Position numbers and translations under genes: made by a program. From NCBI RefSeq assembly GCF_030815085.1, contig NZ_JAUSWG010000002.1: DNA of 64,000 bases; one strand, written 5' to 3'. This DNA comes from Paraclostridium ghonii. Lineage in GTDB: Bacteria > Bacillota > Clostridia > Peptostreptococcales > Peptostreptococcaceae. Under the pieces are notes generated by a model that saw only the letters and a program-made list of their open reading frames with translations, was not told the origin of the DNA and did no database searches. Shown piece after piece: positions 53,007-61,731 of the stretch. Position 1 is the stretch's first letter; the number at the start of each line of letters is the position of its first letter.

Positions 53007-53371
53007 TAAAATCCAGCTTCCTTTGCACTCATAACTTTATTACTCAAGCACAATGGACAAGCTATTTTTTCTTCATATCCATTAACTTTATATATAGTCC
53101 CACAAACTGCGCATCTAAATGTAAAATATAACGTGTCCTCTTCTAAACTATTTTCTTCTATAACTATTTTTATACAGTTATTATAATATATTTCTTTAGC
53201 AATCTTATACCTTGCATTGTTTAATACATTTTCAAACTCATCCAGCTTTAAATTCATTTTTTTAGCACATAGTTTTGGTTTCAATTCTTCTATATCCCTA
53301 AGTTTTATTGCTTCTATTTCTTTTTTGCTAAGTTTAAGCTCCATAGTACAAATGTCTTTGTCACTTTCCAT
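52991..53371 (-). CDS. Hypothetical protein with C-terminal zinc ribbon
   Basis: About 126 aa; ATG 53371 is chosen because the GGGG directly touches ATG 53383. N-terminal charged helical part (LKLSKKEIEAIKLRDIEELK, KLDEFENVLNNARYKIAKEI), then FRCAVCGTIYKVNGYEEKIA and CPLC, a CxxC...CxxC rubredoxin-like knuckle, ending in SAKEAGFYKKNY. May bind RNA or DNA; unknown. Confidence 0.6.
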   Translation of the reverse strand: MESDKDICTMELKLSKKEIEAIKLRDIEELKPKLCAKKMNLKLDEFENVLNNARYKIAKEIYYNNCIKIVIEENSLEEDTLYFTFRCAVCGTIYKVNGYEEKIACPLCLSNKVMSAKEAGFYKKNY

Positions 53372-53458
53372 AATGATTTTCATCCCCTATAAAAATTTTA
53401 ATTTAGCAAATATACTTTATAATATGTATATTCTTGCAATGAGGTGATTGATGCAGAC

Positions 53459-53926
53459 TTAACCATTTCTTTTGTTCTCATGATTTATTAGCCATTTCTT
53501 TTTTTCAATTCCACCTGCATATCCTACTAAGCTATTATTGGAACCTATTACTCTATGACAAGGTATTACTATCCAAATTTGATTTTTATTATTTGCATTT
53601 CCAACTGCTCTAGATGCATTTTGATTTCCAATTCTAATAGCTAACTCTTTATATGATATAGTTTGACCATAAGGTACTTTTACAAGTTCTTTATACACTT
53701 TATTTTGAAAATCAGTTCCATTTATCCTAATATTTAAATCAAATTCTTTTCTATCACCTTTAAAGTATTCATCTAATTGTTTTATAACTTTATTTACATA
53801 TTCATTTTCGTTTAAGTGAGTTTTTTTATCCTCTATAAATTTTAATTCTATTAATTCATCTTTATCTACTACTATTTCTAACATTCCAATAGGTGATTTA
53901 TAGTATCCATAATTTAAATTTTGCAT
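53459..53926 (-). CDS. ogt: Methylated-DNA-protein cysteine methyltransferase
   Basis: 155 aa. Active site IPCHRVIGSNNSLVGYAGG (Cys acceptor about 122), preceded by VPYGQTISYKELAIRIGN and ASRAVGNANNKN (recognition helix and Arg finger). It removes O6-alkyl groups from guanine by suicide transfer. It sits directly behind the FAD-oxidoreductase gene (18 bp), likely one operon. Confidence 0.92.
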   Translation of the reverse strand: MQNLNYGYYKSPIGMLEIVVDKDELIELKFIEDKKTHLNENEYVNKVIKQLDEYFKGDRKEFDLNIRINGTDFQNKVYKELVKVPYGQTISYKELAIRIGNQNASRAVGNANNKNQIWIVIPCHRVIGSNNSLVGYAGGIEKKKWLINHENKRNG

Positions 53927-53943
53927 TTTGTACCCCCGTGAAT

Positions 53944-55155
53944 TTAATTATCGAACCTATCTACTTTAAACAATCTCATATCTTCATCTACCTCATTATT
54001 ATACAACTTATTTAACATAATTCCACCAAGAATTGCAAACAATATTCCATTTGCTCCATATCCTAAACAATACCATAAATTTTTATGATTAGTATCTGGG
54101 CCTATAAATCCTAAATTATCTTTAGTTGATGCAAAACATCCACAATACTTGTATTCAATATCAATATCATCTATATTACTAAACATAGCTTTAAGTCTTT
54201 GTTCTAATATTTCATATTTCTCTTTTGCCAATGCTTCGTCATTAATATATTTAAAGTCTACATCTTCCCCACCTATAATTATTCGATTATCAACAGTTGT
54301 TCTTAAATAATTATACGGATCACAATTGTCCCTTATTAATATATTATTTTTCCATCCATTTATAGTTTTTAATTGTTTTGTAGCTATATTAAATGTATTA
54401 TATTTAGTTGCAAAGTTTCTTTTAGTAAATAGACTTGTATTATATCCTGTTGCTACAATTATTTTCTTTGCTTTTATCTTATACCCGTAGCAAGTTTCTA
54501 CTTCTACTCCATCATTCATATAATTTATACTCTTTGCCTCTGTATTTTCATATACACTTAACCCATATTTCTCGCTTACTTCTAATAATTGATGTGTAAA
54601 TTTATATGGATCTATTTCAGCTCCTCCATTTTTAGAGATTATCCCTGCTTTTAAATCAAAGGGATATGGATTTTCTTTTTCATCTAAATATTCCACATCA
54701 AATCCATTTTCTTTTCGTTGTTTAAATTCTTCGTAAATAGCTTTTTTCTCAGAAGTCTTAGATGTATATAAAAGTGTATCCCTTTTTATATAATCAGACT
54801 TATTACCATATTCATTTATAAACATTTCTATTTCATCTAATGCTTTTAACCCTAATTTATAAGCTTTTATTGCATCTGTTAAAACTAAAGCTTCCCTAAG
54901 TTCAGATAAATTATCATCTAGTTCGTATTGTAGCAAAGATGTTGTGACACTTGTACTTAAGTGTGCTATTCGACCTTTTTCTATCAATACTGTGTCTACA
55001 TTATTTTTAGTTAAATAATATGCACATATAGCTCCAGTTACACCACCACCAACTACTAATACATCTGTTTCTATATCTTTAGTTAAATATTCATATTGCT
55101 TATTTGTATTATTTATATTCGTAAATATAGGCTTGCCTTTTACATATTCTTGCAT
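53944..55155 (-). CDS. FAD-dependent oxidoreductase (DAO family)
   Basis: 403 aa. N-terminal Rossmann motif VLVVGGGVTGAICAYYLTKN (about 31-50) and IEKGRIAHLSTSVTTSLLQY. C-terminal GYGANGILFAILGGIMLNKL closes the FAD site. YVKGKPIFTNINN at the start and the YKYCGCFASTKDNLGFIGPD segment are typical of DAO-type amine oxidases related to gamma-glutamylputrescine oxidase; no Rieske domain. Substrate unknown. It probably shares a transcript with ogt. Confidence 0.85.
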   Translation of the reverse strand: MQEYVKGKPIFTNINNTNKQYEYLTKDIETDVLVVGGGVTGAICAYYLTKNNVDTVLIEKGRIAHLSTSVTTSLLQYELDDNLSELREALVLTDAIKAYKLGLKALDEIEMFINEYGNKSDYIKRDTLLYTSKTSEKKAIYEEFKQRKENGFDVEYLDEKENPYPFDLKAGIISKNGGAEIDPYKFTHQLLEVSEKYGLSVYENTEAKSINYMNDGVEVETCYGYKIKAKKIIVATGYNTSLFTKRNFATKYNTFNIATKQLKTINGWKNNILIRDNCDPYNYLRTTVDNRIIIGGEDVDFKYINDEALAKEKYEILEQRLKAMFSNIDDIDIEYKYCGCFASTKDNLGFIGPDTNHKNLWYCLGYGANGILFAILGGIMLNKLYNNEVDEDMRLFKVDRFDN

Positions 55156-55218
55156 GATTTCACTCCTAATTTTTAATTATTAACTTATTTTAACCTTAAC
55201 TATAGTTAATAATTCTAA

Positions 55219-55277
55219 AAAAATAAGCTATTTCAACATAAATAGAATTTTCTATAAGTTGAAACAGCTTATTTTTC
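55219..55277 (-). terminator. Terminator of the ECF gene
   Basis: AAAATAAGCTATTTCAAC and GTTGAAACAGCTTATTTTT, a long stem with a 20-nt loop, immediately behind the stop. Confidence 0.8.
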
Positions 55278-55286
55278 CAATTAATT

Positions 55287-55805
55287 CTAAGCTAAAGATT
55301 TTGAAATCTCTGGATTTTTAAATATAAATTTAACTATAATAGGTATAAATATTATTTGTATTAACATTCCTGGTATAGCTTGTCCTAAGCTTCCAAATAC
55401 ATATAGCATAGGATTTACTTTAGGAGCTATTGTAAGTGATACTAAATAAGCTCCTAACAGTGCAAATAATCTCCCACCTATCATCGCACCTATTAAAGAT
55501 ATGTAAATTCCCTTTGTTTTTTTAAATAATAATCCAATTATTAGTCCATATGCAAAAAGTTCAAATGCCATTATAGGCATTACTGGAATTATTGGCGGCA
55601 TACCTGTCATAACCCCACTTAATATAGGTGTAACTATTCCTACAATACCTCCACAAACTGGTCCTAATAAAAATCCTGCAATTAATACTGGTATATGCAT
55701 AGGTAAAAATATTTGCCCTGCTAAGTTAACTGTGTGAAATACCATAGGCAATATTACCCCAAAAGCAATAAACAAACCTGATAAAACTATTTTTTTGTTA
55801 TTCAT
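55287..55805 (-). CDS. ECF transporter S component
   Basis: 172 aa with about six helices. FLPMHIPVLIAGFLLGPVCG and IVGIVTPILSGVMTGMPPII are signature ECF S-component segments; MIGGRLFALLGAYLVS follows. It binds a vitamin or related small ligand and couples to a shared EcfAAT. The methyltransferase gene just upstream (17 bp) suggests co-regulation and perhaps a shared substrate, but no ligand can be deduced. Confidence 0.85.
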   Translation of the reverse strand: MNNKKIVLSGLFIAFGVILPMVFHTVNLAGQIFLPMHIPVLIAGFLLGPVCGGIVGIVTPILSGVMTGMPPIIPVMPIMAFELFAYGLIIGLLFKKTKGIYISLIGAMIGGRLFALLGAYLVSLTIAPKVNPMLYVFGSLGQAIPGMLIQIIFIPIIVKFIFKNPEISKSLA

Positions 55806-55821
55806 AAAAAAATTCCCCCTG

Positions 55822-56412
55822 TTAATTCTTATTTATGACTAAGTAGTAAATCTCATCATTTTCAAATGCATCTACCACTTTCAATCCTATATCTTCAAAT
55901 AAAGATTTTTGTTTTTTTACATCTATTAATCTATCTTCACTAACGCATTCATCTTTTTCTTTGTGCATATTATTTAAAAACTCCCTACTATTTGAATGAG
56001 CTATAATAAGTTGTCCATTTATTTTCAAGTTTTTTTCAACTAGTTTTTTTATAGTATTGGTTTTATTTTTTAAATGTGGGAACATAGAATACAAAACAAT
56101 ACTATCGTAAGTTTCATAAATTCCATCTTTTTCTACATCTAATAATTCAAAATATACATTTTCTACATTTTCAAACTTTTCCCTTGCTACATCAAGCATC
56201 CCTTTTGAAATATCTACTCCCTTTATGTAACCACTAGGATTTAACCTTTTTAAAAAAGGTATTAATACTCCTGTTCCTGTCCCTATATCTAAAATATCTG
56301 ATTTGTCATTTATATTCACTTTAGATAATAGTACATTTATTTTTTGTTCATTCACTTCAATAATATTGTCCCATTCTTTGGATATATTATTAAAAAACTC
56401 GACTTGATTCAT
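55822..56412 (-). CDS. Class I SAM-dependent methyltransferase
   Basis: 196 aa from ATG 56412, nine bases after GGGGG; further upstream ATGs fall inside the terminator hairpin. Motif I LDIGTGTGVLIPFLKRL (about 47-63), the acidic loop GVDISKGMLDVA, and VLYSMFPHLKNKT as motif IV region. Substrate unknown. It precedes the ECF S component in an operon and is transcribed from a consensus promoter through an attenuator-like hairpin. Confidence 0.82.
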   Translation of the reverse strand: MNQVEFFNNISKEWDNIIEVNEQKINVLLSKVNINDKSDILDIGTGTGVLIPFLKRLNPSGYIKGVDISKGMLDVAREKFENVENVYFELLDVEKDGIYETYDSIVLYSMFPHLKNKTNTIKKLVEKNLKINGQLIIAHSNSREFLNNMHKEKDECVSEDRLIDVKKQKSLFEDIGLKVVDAFENDEIYYLVINKN

Positions 56413-56434
56413 TCTATCCATCCCCCTTTTAAAT

Positions 56435-56471
56435 ACAAAAAAGTCATGAAGGCTTTTAGCCTTCATGACTT
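56435..56471 (-). promoter_or_regulatory. Attenuator-like terminator before the methyltransferase gene
   Basis: AAGTCATGAAGGCT (56441-56454) pairs with AGCCTTCATGACTT (56458-56471) and is followed by a U-run on the minus strand, 20 bp before the gene. The only good promoter lies upstream, so transcripts must pass it. Confidence 0.75.
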
Positions 56472-56499
56472 AATTTTAAATATTTCATAATATACTTAC

Positions 56500-56528
56500 A
56501 TTATAAAATGTTTAATATAATTTGTCAA
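56500..56528 (-). promoter_or_regulatory. Consensus sigma-A promoter
   Basis: TTGACA (56523-56528), exactly 17 bp, TATAAT (56500-56505) on the minus strand. Confidence 0.9.
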
Positions 56529-56604
56529 ATTATACCATTATTTACATTCTTTTAATACCCATTTTATAGCTTTATTTATTTCTAATTATATTTAATAAAA
56601 TCTA

Positions 56605-57003
56605 TTATACTTTAACTAACTTATTTATTATTGCCCCCAAAATTATACCTATTAAGTAACTTATTAAATCCTCAAATAAAAAACCATGCCCTAATATAAG
56701 ACCTCCAATTGTAGTTGATCTAATATTATTTATCCAATCAGCTTGATATAATTGGCTTATTTCTATTGAGAATGAAAATATTATAGCTAATATCAAGGTT
56801 TTTATTATCTTTAATTTTGGATTTAAAAATCTAAATCCAAAGTATACCATCATAGCCCACAACATATCCCCTACAAATGGTGCAATACTTTTAGGGAATA
56901 TATACATATATTTTCTTGATAGTAGTCCCATAATCATTACAACTTCTGTAATAATTAAGTATATTAGTCGTTTTTTCATCTTTTTGAGGTAAGGATACTC
57001 CAT
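56605..57003 (-). CDS. DUF2809 (VanZ-like) membrane protein
   Basis: 132 aa. About four helices: LIYLIITEVVMIMGLLSRKY, MLWAMMVYFGFRFLNP, IIKTLILAIIFSFSIEISQL and FEDLISYLIGIILGAIINKL. SFSIEISQLYQADWINNIRS and GLILGHGFLFEDL are the DUF2809 signature. The annotated ATG 57003 lies inside the end of the inserted IS200/IS605-like sequence; the natural start may be ATG 56979 (MKKRLIYLII), but neither has a clear ribosome site. Expression may be impaired. Confidence 0.7.
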   Translation of the reverse strand: MEYPYLKKMKKRLIYLIITEVVMIMGLLSRKYMYIFPKSIAPFVGDMLWAMMVYFGFRFLNPKLKIIKTLILAIIFSFSIEISQLYQADWINNIRSTTIGGLILGHGFLFEDLISYLIGIILGAIINKLVKV

Positions 57004-57290
57004 CTTCAGCTAAGCTAAGTGGAGAGGAATTACAGACCCGTAGGGCTTATATTTCCTATAATTTCCTTACGCACTCCCTTTCTAAAGCATTGTATAATAA
57101 TTATATATTCACTAAGAGAAAACCGTTGTGTAAAAGGCACTCTTAGATATATTAGAGTAAACTCTAATATTTGGGCAATTGTCAATTTGCCTATCGTAAC
57201 CTAGATTTGAGGAAGGAGATACTTAGTATCGTATACTTCGTGTACTAGAGTTACAAGCTCCCACTTCAAGCGTAGCTAAGTGGTGAGTTA
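56998..57290. mobile_element. IS200/IS605-like non-autonomous remnant
   Basis: Both ends carry the subterminal hairpin typical of this family: CTTCAGCTAAGCTAAGTGGAG near 57000-57024 and CCACTTCAAGCGTAGCTAAGTGG near 57262-57284 in plus orientation (each under 24 bp). The 240 bp between have no gene but several hairpins (ATATTAGAGT-TT-ACTCTAATAT; GGGCAATTGTCAATTTGCC). No transposase remains. It separates the DUF2809 gene from its former promoter region. Confidence 0.6.
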
Positions 57291-57301
57291 TTGACGTAAT
57301 T

Positions 57302-57454
57302 TTATTGATGCTCAGTTGTTATAACTCTAAGACCCAATAAAGCTAATCCTAAAAGCATTATTGCTACCATATATTGTTGTGAAAGTAAATAAAATAAAGT
57401 TAAAAAAGCAAAAAAATGTAGCAGTAGTATAATTGCATTTTTTATTTCTTGCAT
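57302..57454 (-). CDS. 50-aa small membrane protein
   Basis: AGGAGA lies seven bases before ATG 57454. MQEIKNAIILLLHFFAFLTL, then FYLLSQQYMVAIMLLGLALL and a short polar end: two hydrophobic helices. No family recognised. Ends beside the IS-like remnant. Confidence 0.6.
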   Translation of the reverse strand: MQEIKNAIILLLHFFAFLTLFYLLSQQYMVAIMLLGLALLGLRVITTEHQ

Positions 57455-57554
57455 GATTTTTCTCCTAATAATAAGTTTAGTTAATATTATCTATTCTAAT
57501 TTTAATTTAATTGTGAAAATATTTTTTATATAATTTAATATAAATACTATATAT

Positions 57555-58292
57555 TTATATATTTAACACTTCAACTTCATAACATTCTTCTATTTCATCT
57601 TCTTTACTTTTATTTATGATAAAACATTCTAAGCTTAAAATTAAATTGAATATCATAATGACTACAAATCCATATAAAATCGGACTTAATTTATTTCCTA
57701 TTCCAATTGGAGATGATTTCATGTATGCATAATTAGAATTTATTAAATTATTTATATTAAATATAACTATATGATATAAATTCGTTAAAACAATCACATT
57801 TTTAAAGTCATTTTTATTCATACCTATTTTTTTTACTGTTAATAAATAAATAGATCCCCAAAATAAGAATATATGCCCTATGAAATATGAAAATTGAGTC
57901 ATATGTGGAAAAACAAATGGGTCTAGACCTGGAAATAATAAAGCTGAAGTCGATCCAAATATTCCCCAATATGAACCCATTTTCATCATAAACTCTCTTT
58001 TAAAAATCATTCCTACAGATATTAAAATTATAGCTATCCTACAGTGAAATAAAGGCAATCCTTCCTGTAAAAAATGGTAGTTACCTTTAAAATACCAAAT
58101 GTATAGTGTTGTTTGCTGAATTAATAATGTTATTCCAACAAATAATTCAAATAATCTACTCTCTCTTTTTCTATAAATAATAGTTAGTACCCCTAGTAAA
58201 GCTATACATAGTAAAGTTAAATGTACAGCCCCAAAATTAATAAATTTATTTTCTTCTACTGATGTTCTAAAAAAATAATGAATTTCACCCAT
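57555..58292 (-). CDS. YwaF-like (TIGR02206) integral membrane protein
   Basis: 245 aa with about seven helices. The family signature GLPLFHCRIAIILISVGMIF (about 83-102), LLFPGLDPFVFPHMTQFSYF and NLYHIVIFNINNLINSNYAY fit the TIGR02206/TMEM164-like group. The role is unknown. It has GGAGATA upstream and stands alone. Confidence 0.8.
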   Translation of the reverse strand: MGEIHYFFRTSVEENKFINFGAVHLTLLCIALLGVLTIIYRKRESRLFELFVGITLLIQQTTLYIWYFKGNYHFLQEGLPLFHCRIAIILISVGMIFKREFMMKMGSYWGIFGSTSALLFPGLDPFVFPHMTQFSYFIGHIFLFWGSIYLLTVKKIGMNKNDFKNVIVLTNLYHIVIFNINNLINSNYAYMKSSPIGIGNKLSPILYGFVVIMIFNLILSLECFIINKSKEDEIEECYEVEVLNI

Positions 58293-58375
58293 AAATATCT
58301 CCTTAAACTGATTTCATCCCTTAAATATTATAGATACATAAAATACATTTATCAAATGTCAATTTTGTAAGAATT

Positions 58376-58406
58376 AAAAATACAGGTTTAAAAAACCTGT
58401 ATTTTT
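58376..58406 (-). terminator. Terminator of the ABC permease gene
   Basis: AAAAATACAGGTT / AACCTGTATTTTT hairpin directly behind the stop codon. Confidence 0.85.
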
Positions 58407-58408
58407 AA

Positions 58409-60943
58409 TTAATCAGTTTCTCTTAAAGCTTCTACTATACTCGTTTTACTTACATTCTTAAAGCATAAACTTGGAACTACAACTGATATTAATAAGATTA
58501 TAGGTGATGAAACTAATATAGGAAGTATCCTAAAACTATAACTAAAAATATCCGCCTTACTAGCAAGCAAATTTACTACACTATAAGTTAGGGGTAATCC
58601 TATAATAACTACTACTCCAATAGTTATTAATGTGTAGTATAAACCTTCAAGTATAATCATCTTTTTAACTTGTTTCTTAGTCATTCCAATGCTTTTTAAC
58701 ATTGATATTTCTTTTCTTCTTGCTACAATACTAGTTATCATAACATTTGAAAAATTTAATATTCCAATAGTTCCTATTATAAAACTCAATCCATAACCTA
58801 CTGTTTCATAAGATTTTACCATATCTTCAAATTCTTTTGCATATGTTTCTTTTGATCGATAATCTAATGTTGGATTATGCTTTATTGATGATTCTAAATA
58901 GTATTCTACTTTTTTTCTCGTAATTTCATTATCAACATCAAACATAGCAGTCATTATAGATTTATTGCTTGTAGTTTTTTCAAACTCACTTGATGGTAAA
59001 TATCCTGAAAAATTACTAATCTCTCCTATTGAATACCCAACATATAAATAAAGAGGAGGATTATCAACAATTGCTAAAACCTCGTACTCTTTTTTTTCAC
59101 CATTTTCAAAAGGTATAACTACTTTGTCGCCTACATCTAAATTTCCTATATTATCTTCATAATAAGATTTTTGAACTATAATGTAATTTCCACTATTAAA
59201 CTTTTCAACATTTAAATTTCCTTTAATTAAATGCTTTTCTAAAAGTTCGTATATTCCTTTATCAATTCCATAATACATTCCTAATATTTGATTGCTTTTT
59301 TTCATTTTTTTTATTTCTTCGTTTCTATATTCACCATCACTATCTTTTAATTCATATAATTTATTTTTCATAGTGCCAGTTAGTGGCATATTTACTTCTC
59401 TATAATACATTTTATTTATAGCTTTAACTCCATTTATACTTTCAATTTCTTTGCATAAATCATTTGTAACAGAATTTGGATTTTGTGGATCAAATCTCCA
59501 TCTATAAAAGCTTGAATCTCCTATTGTAAAATCTGTACCTATAGAACCACTTAAATATTTATCCATATCAAATCCAGATACTAGTGTATATGTAATATTT
59601 AAAATTATTATACTTAAAGATAATGATAATATAGCTATAAATGTCTTTCTCTTGCTTTTAAATATATTTGATACAGCCATTTTGTGTAGTTTTGCTCCAT
59701 TTGAAGTCTTTTTGATTTTCTTTTTGGGATTTTCACTAACTCCACTATATCTCACAGCTTCAACTGGAGATACTTTTGAAGCTATTTTTGCTGGTTTATA
59801 TGCACTTATAAAAACTGTTATTAATGAAAATAATATAGATCCTATGAATATAATTGGATTTGCAGATATTTTTGTATATTCAATCGTTAAAGTGCTCATT
59901 ATAATTGGCATAAGTACTATCCCTATAATATATCCAAACCCCATTCCTATAGGTATACCTATACTTGATAAAATTAAAGCTTGTTTTATAATTATTTTCT
60001 TTATTTGTTTTTTTGTTGTTCCTATAGTTTTTAATAATCCATAAAATTTTATGTCTTTTACTATTGATATATAAAAAATATTGTATATTATTAAATATCC
60101 TGTAAACATTATAAGTAATACAATTCCTGTAACCCCTACTATAGTCCCTAAATCTATACTTGAATTACCTCCCATATATGCCCAGTTAATACCAAAATTC
60201 ATATTATGCGTTTTAAAACCACTATCTGTAACTATTTTTTCTAATTTCTTTTCTATAAATAAAGAATTTGAAAAATTCACCGATAACGATATTAATCCAA
60301 CATCAGTTCTATCTTTCTTTTCTTTATCTTGATTTAAATTTTTAACTGCCTTTTCTTCAAAATCCTTTGATGTATATACAACACTATCAAAAGATGTTAC
60401 ATTTCCTTCATAAATACCACTCACTACAAAATCTTTTTTATATTCTTTTCCATCAACTTTATAAGTTAAATTTATAGTTTGATTTATTTCATAAGGTAGA
60501 CCTAACATATCTAAAGTTATTGTATCTAGTAATATTTCATTTTCTTTTTTAGGTATTCTACCTTTTATGGGTTTGGAAAAAGCATGATTTATATAGCTTT
60601 CATCTGCATATTTTATTTCTACTCCTCTTTTAGCAAATTCTTTGTTTTCTGCCATTGATACAAAGATACATATTGCTTGTTCTTTTATCAATTTATGTTT
60701 TTTAATCTTTTCATATTCTTTTGTTGTTAAGTTTTCAAGAGCTCCATGAAAAGTAGTTCCAACCATCCGAGTAGTACTATATTCGCTTGATTTAATTATA
60801 CTCATATTTATAGTAAATAAAACTGTAAATAGTAATGTCGTAAGTGCCACTGCTATTATGGTAAATTTATTTCTACTTTTATTAGACTTAAAACTTTCTT
60901 TAGCAAGTTTGTTAATAGATTTTTTATTGTTATTTTCTATCAT
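58409..60943 (-). CDS. FtsX-type ABC transporter permease
   Basis: 844 aa with two FtsX/MacB-like halves. TM1 at about 29-50, a large extracytoplasmic domain (about 50-265), three helices (about 265-390), then TM5 near 440, a second outer domain (about 460-710) and three C-terminal helices. Conserved coupling segments FYGLLKTIGTTKKQIKKIII and RRKEISMLKSIGMTKKQVKK. It starts within the stop codon of the ATPase gene. Together with the kinase and regulator upstream it forms a typical peptide-antibiotic sensing/resistance module; ligand unknown. Confidence 0.88.
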   Translation of the reverse strand: MIENNNKKSINKLAKESFKSNKSRNKFTIIAVALTTLLFTVLFTINMSIIKSSEYSTTRMVGTTFHGALENLTTKEYEKIKKHKLIKEQAICIFVSMAENKEFAKRGVEIKYADESYINHAFSKPIKGRIPKKENEILLDTITLDMLGLPYEINQTINLTYKVDGKEYKKDFVVSGIYEGNVTSFDSVVYTSKDFEEKAVKNLNQDKEKKDRTDVGLISLSVNFSNSLFIEKKLEKIVTDSGFKTHNMNFGINWAYMGGNSSIDLGTIVGVTGIVLLIMFTGYLIIYNIFYISIVKDIKFYGLLKTIGTTKKQIKKIIIKQALILSSIGIPIGMGFGYIIGIVLMPIIMSTLTIEYTKISANPIIFIGSILFSLITVFISAYKPAKIASKVSPVEAVRYSGVSENPKKKIKKTSNGAKLHKMAVSNIFKSKRKTFIAILSLSLSIIILNITYTLVSGFDMDKYLSGSIGTDFTIGDSSFYRWRFDPQNPNSVTNDLCKEIESINGVKAINKMYYREVNMPLTGTMKNKLYELKDSDGEYRNEEIKKMKKSNQILGMYYGIDKGIYELLEKHLIKGNLNVEKFNSGNYIIVQKSYYEDNIGNLDVGDKVVIPFENGEKKEYEVLAIVDNPPLYLYVGYSIGEISNFSGYLPSSEFEKTTSNKSIMTAMFDVDNEITRKKVEYYLESSIKHNPTLDYRSKETYAKEFEDMVKSYETVGYGLSFIIGTIGILNFSNVMITSIVARRKEISMLKSIGMTKKQVKKMIILEGLYYTLITIGVVVIIGLPLTYSVVNLLASKADIFSYSFRILPILVSSPIILLISVVVPSLCFKNVSKTSIVEALRETD

Positions 60944-61623
60944 TACTTACTCACCACCCTAGATACTATCTTACCATCTTCTATTCTAATTACTCTATCA
61001 GCCATTTGTGATATTTCTTCGTTATGAGTAATCATTACTATAGTCTGATTGAATCTTTTGCTCATAGTTTTTAAAAGACCTATAACATCTTGACTTGTTT
61101 TACTATCTAAGTTTCCCGTTGGCTCATCGGCAAGTATTATTGAAGGCTTGGTTGCAAGCGCTCTAGCTATAGCTACTCTTTGTTGTTGTCCTCCAGAAAG
61201 GTTGTTTACTAAGTTGTATATCTTATCTTCTAGTCCCAAAGTTTTTATTATATTGTCTACATAATTTGTATCAACTTTATTTCCATCAAGTTCAATTGGA
61301 AGAACTATATTTTCATAGACATTTAATATTGGTATTAAGTTAAATTGTTGAAATACAAATCCTATACTCCTTCTTCTAAATATTGTAAGCTCATCATCAT
61401 CTAATTTAAATATTTCATTATTATCTATAATAACTTTTCCTTCACTTGGTCTGTCAAGTCCTCCTATCATATGAAGCAAGGTGCTTTTCCCGCTACCAGA
61501 AGTTCCAACTATAGAAACAAATTCACCTTCATTAACTTCAAAATTTATTCCATCTAATGCTTTTACTAAGTTCTCATCTCTTCCATAATATTTTTTTAAA
61601 TTTTCAACTTTTACTATTTGCAT
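60943..61623 (-). CDS. ABC transporter ATP-binding protein
   Basis: 226 aa. Walker A GTSGSGKSTLLHMIGG (about 38-53), Q-loop VFQQFNLIP, signature LSGGQQQRVAIARAL (about 138-152), Walker B IILADEPTGNLDSKT and H-loop MITHNEE: the LolD/MacB subclass. It powers the FtsX-type permease. A 108-bp gap separates it from the kinase gene, so it may have its own promoter. Confidence 0.93.
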   Translation of the reverse strand: MQIVKVENLKKYYGRDENLVKALDGINFEVNEGEFVSIVGTSGSGKSTLLHMIGGLDRPSEGKVIIDNNEIFKLDDDELTIFRRRSIGFVFQQFNLIPILNVYENIVLPIELDGNKVDTNYVDNIIKTLGLEDKIYNLVNNLSGGQQQRVAIARALATKPSIILADEPTGNLDSKTSQDVIGLLKTMSKRFNQTIVMITHNEEISQMADRVIRIEDGKIVSRVVSK

Positions 61624-61731
61624 TTTCTCCTCCTAAACTTCCCTTTTTATATTTACACCTTAAATATATCATCCAATTCTAACAAACTAATGTCACAAAT
61701 ATAACAGATTTGATATATTTGATAAAAGTTT

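Noticed and set aside
57019..57204. 61-aa plus-strand frame
   Set aside because: Inside the structured IS-like remnant; no ribosome site and no resemblance to TnpA/TnpB.
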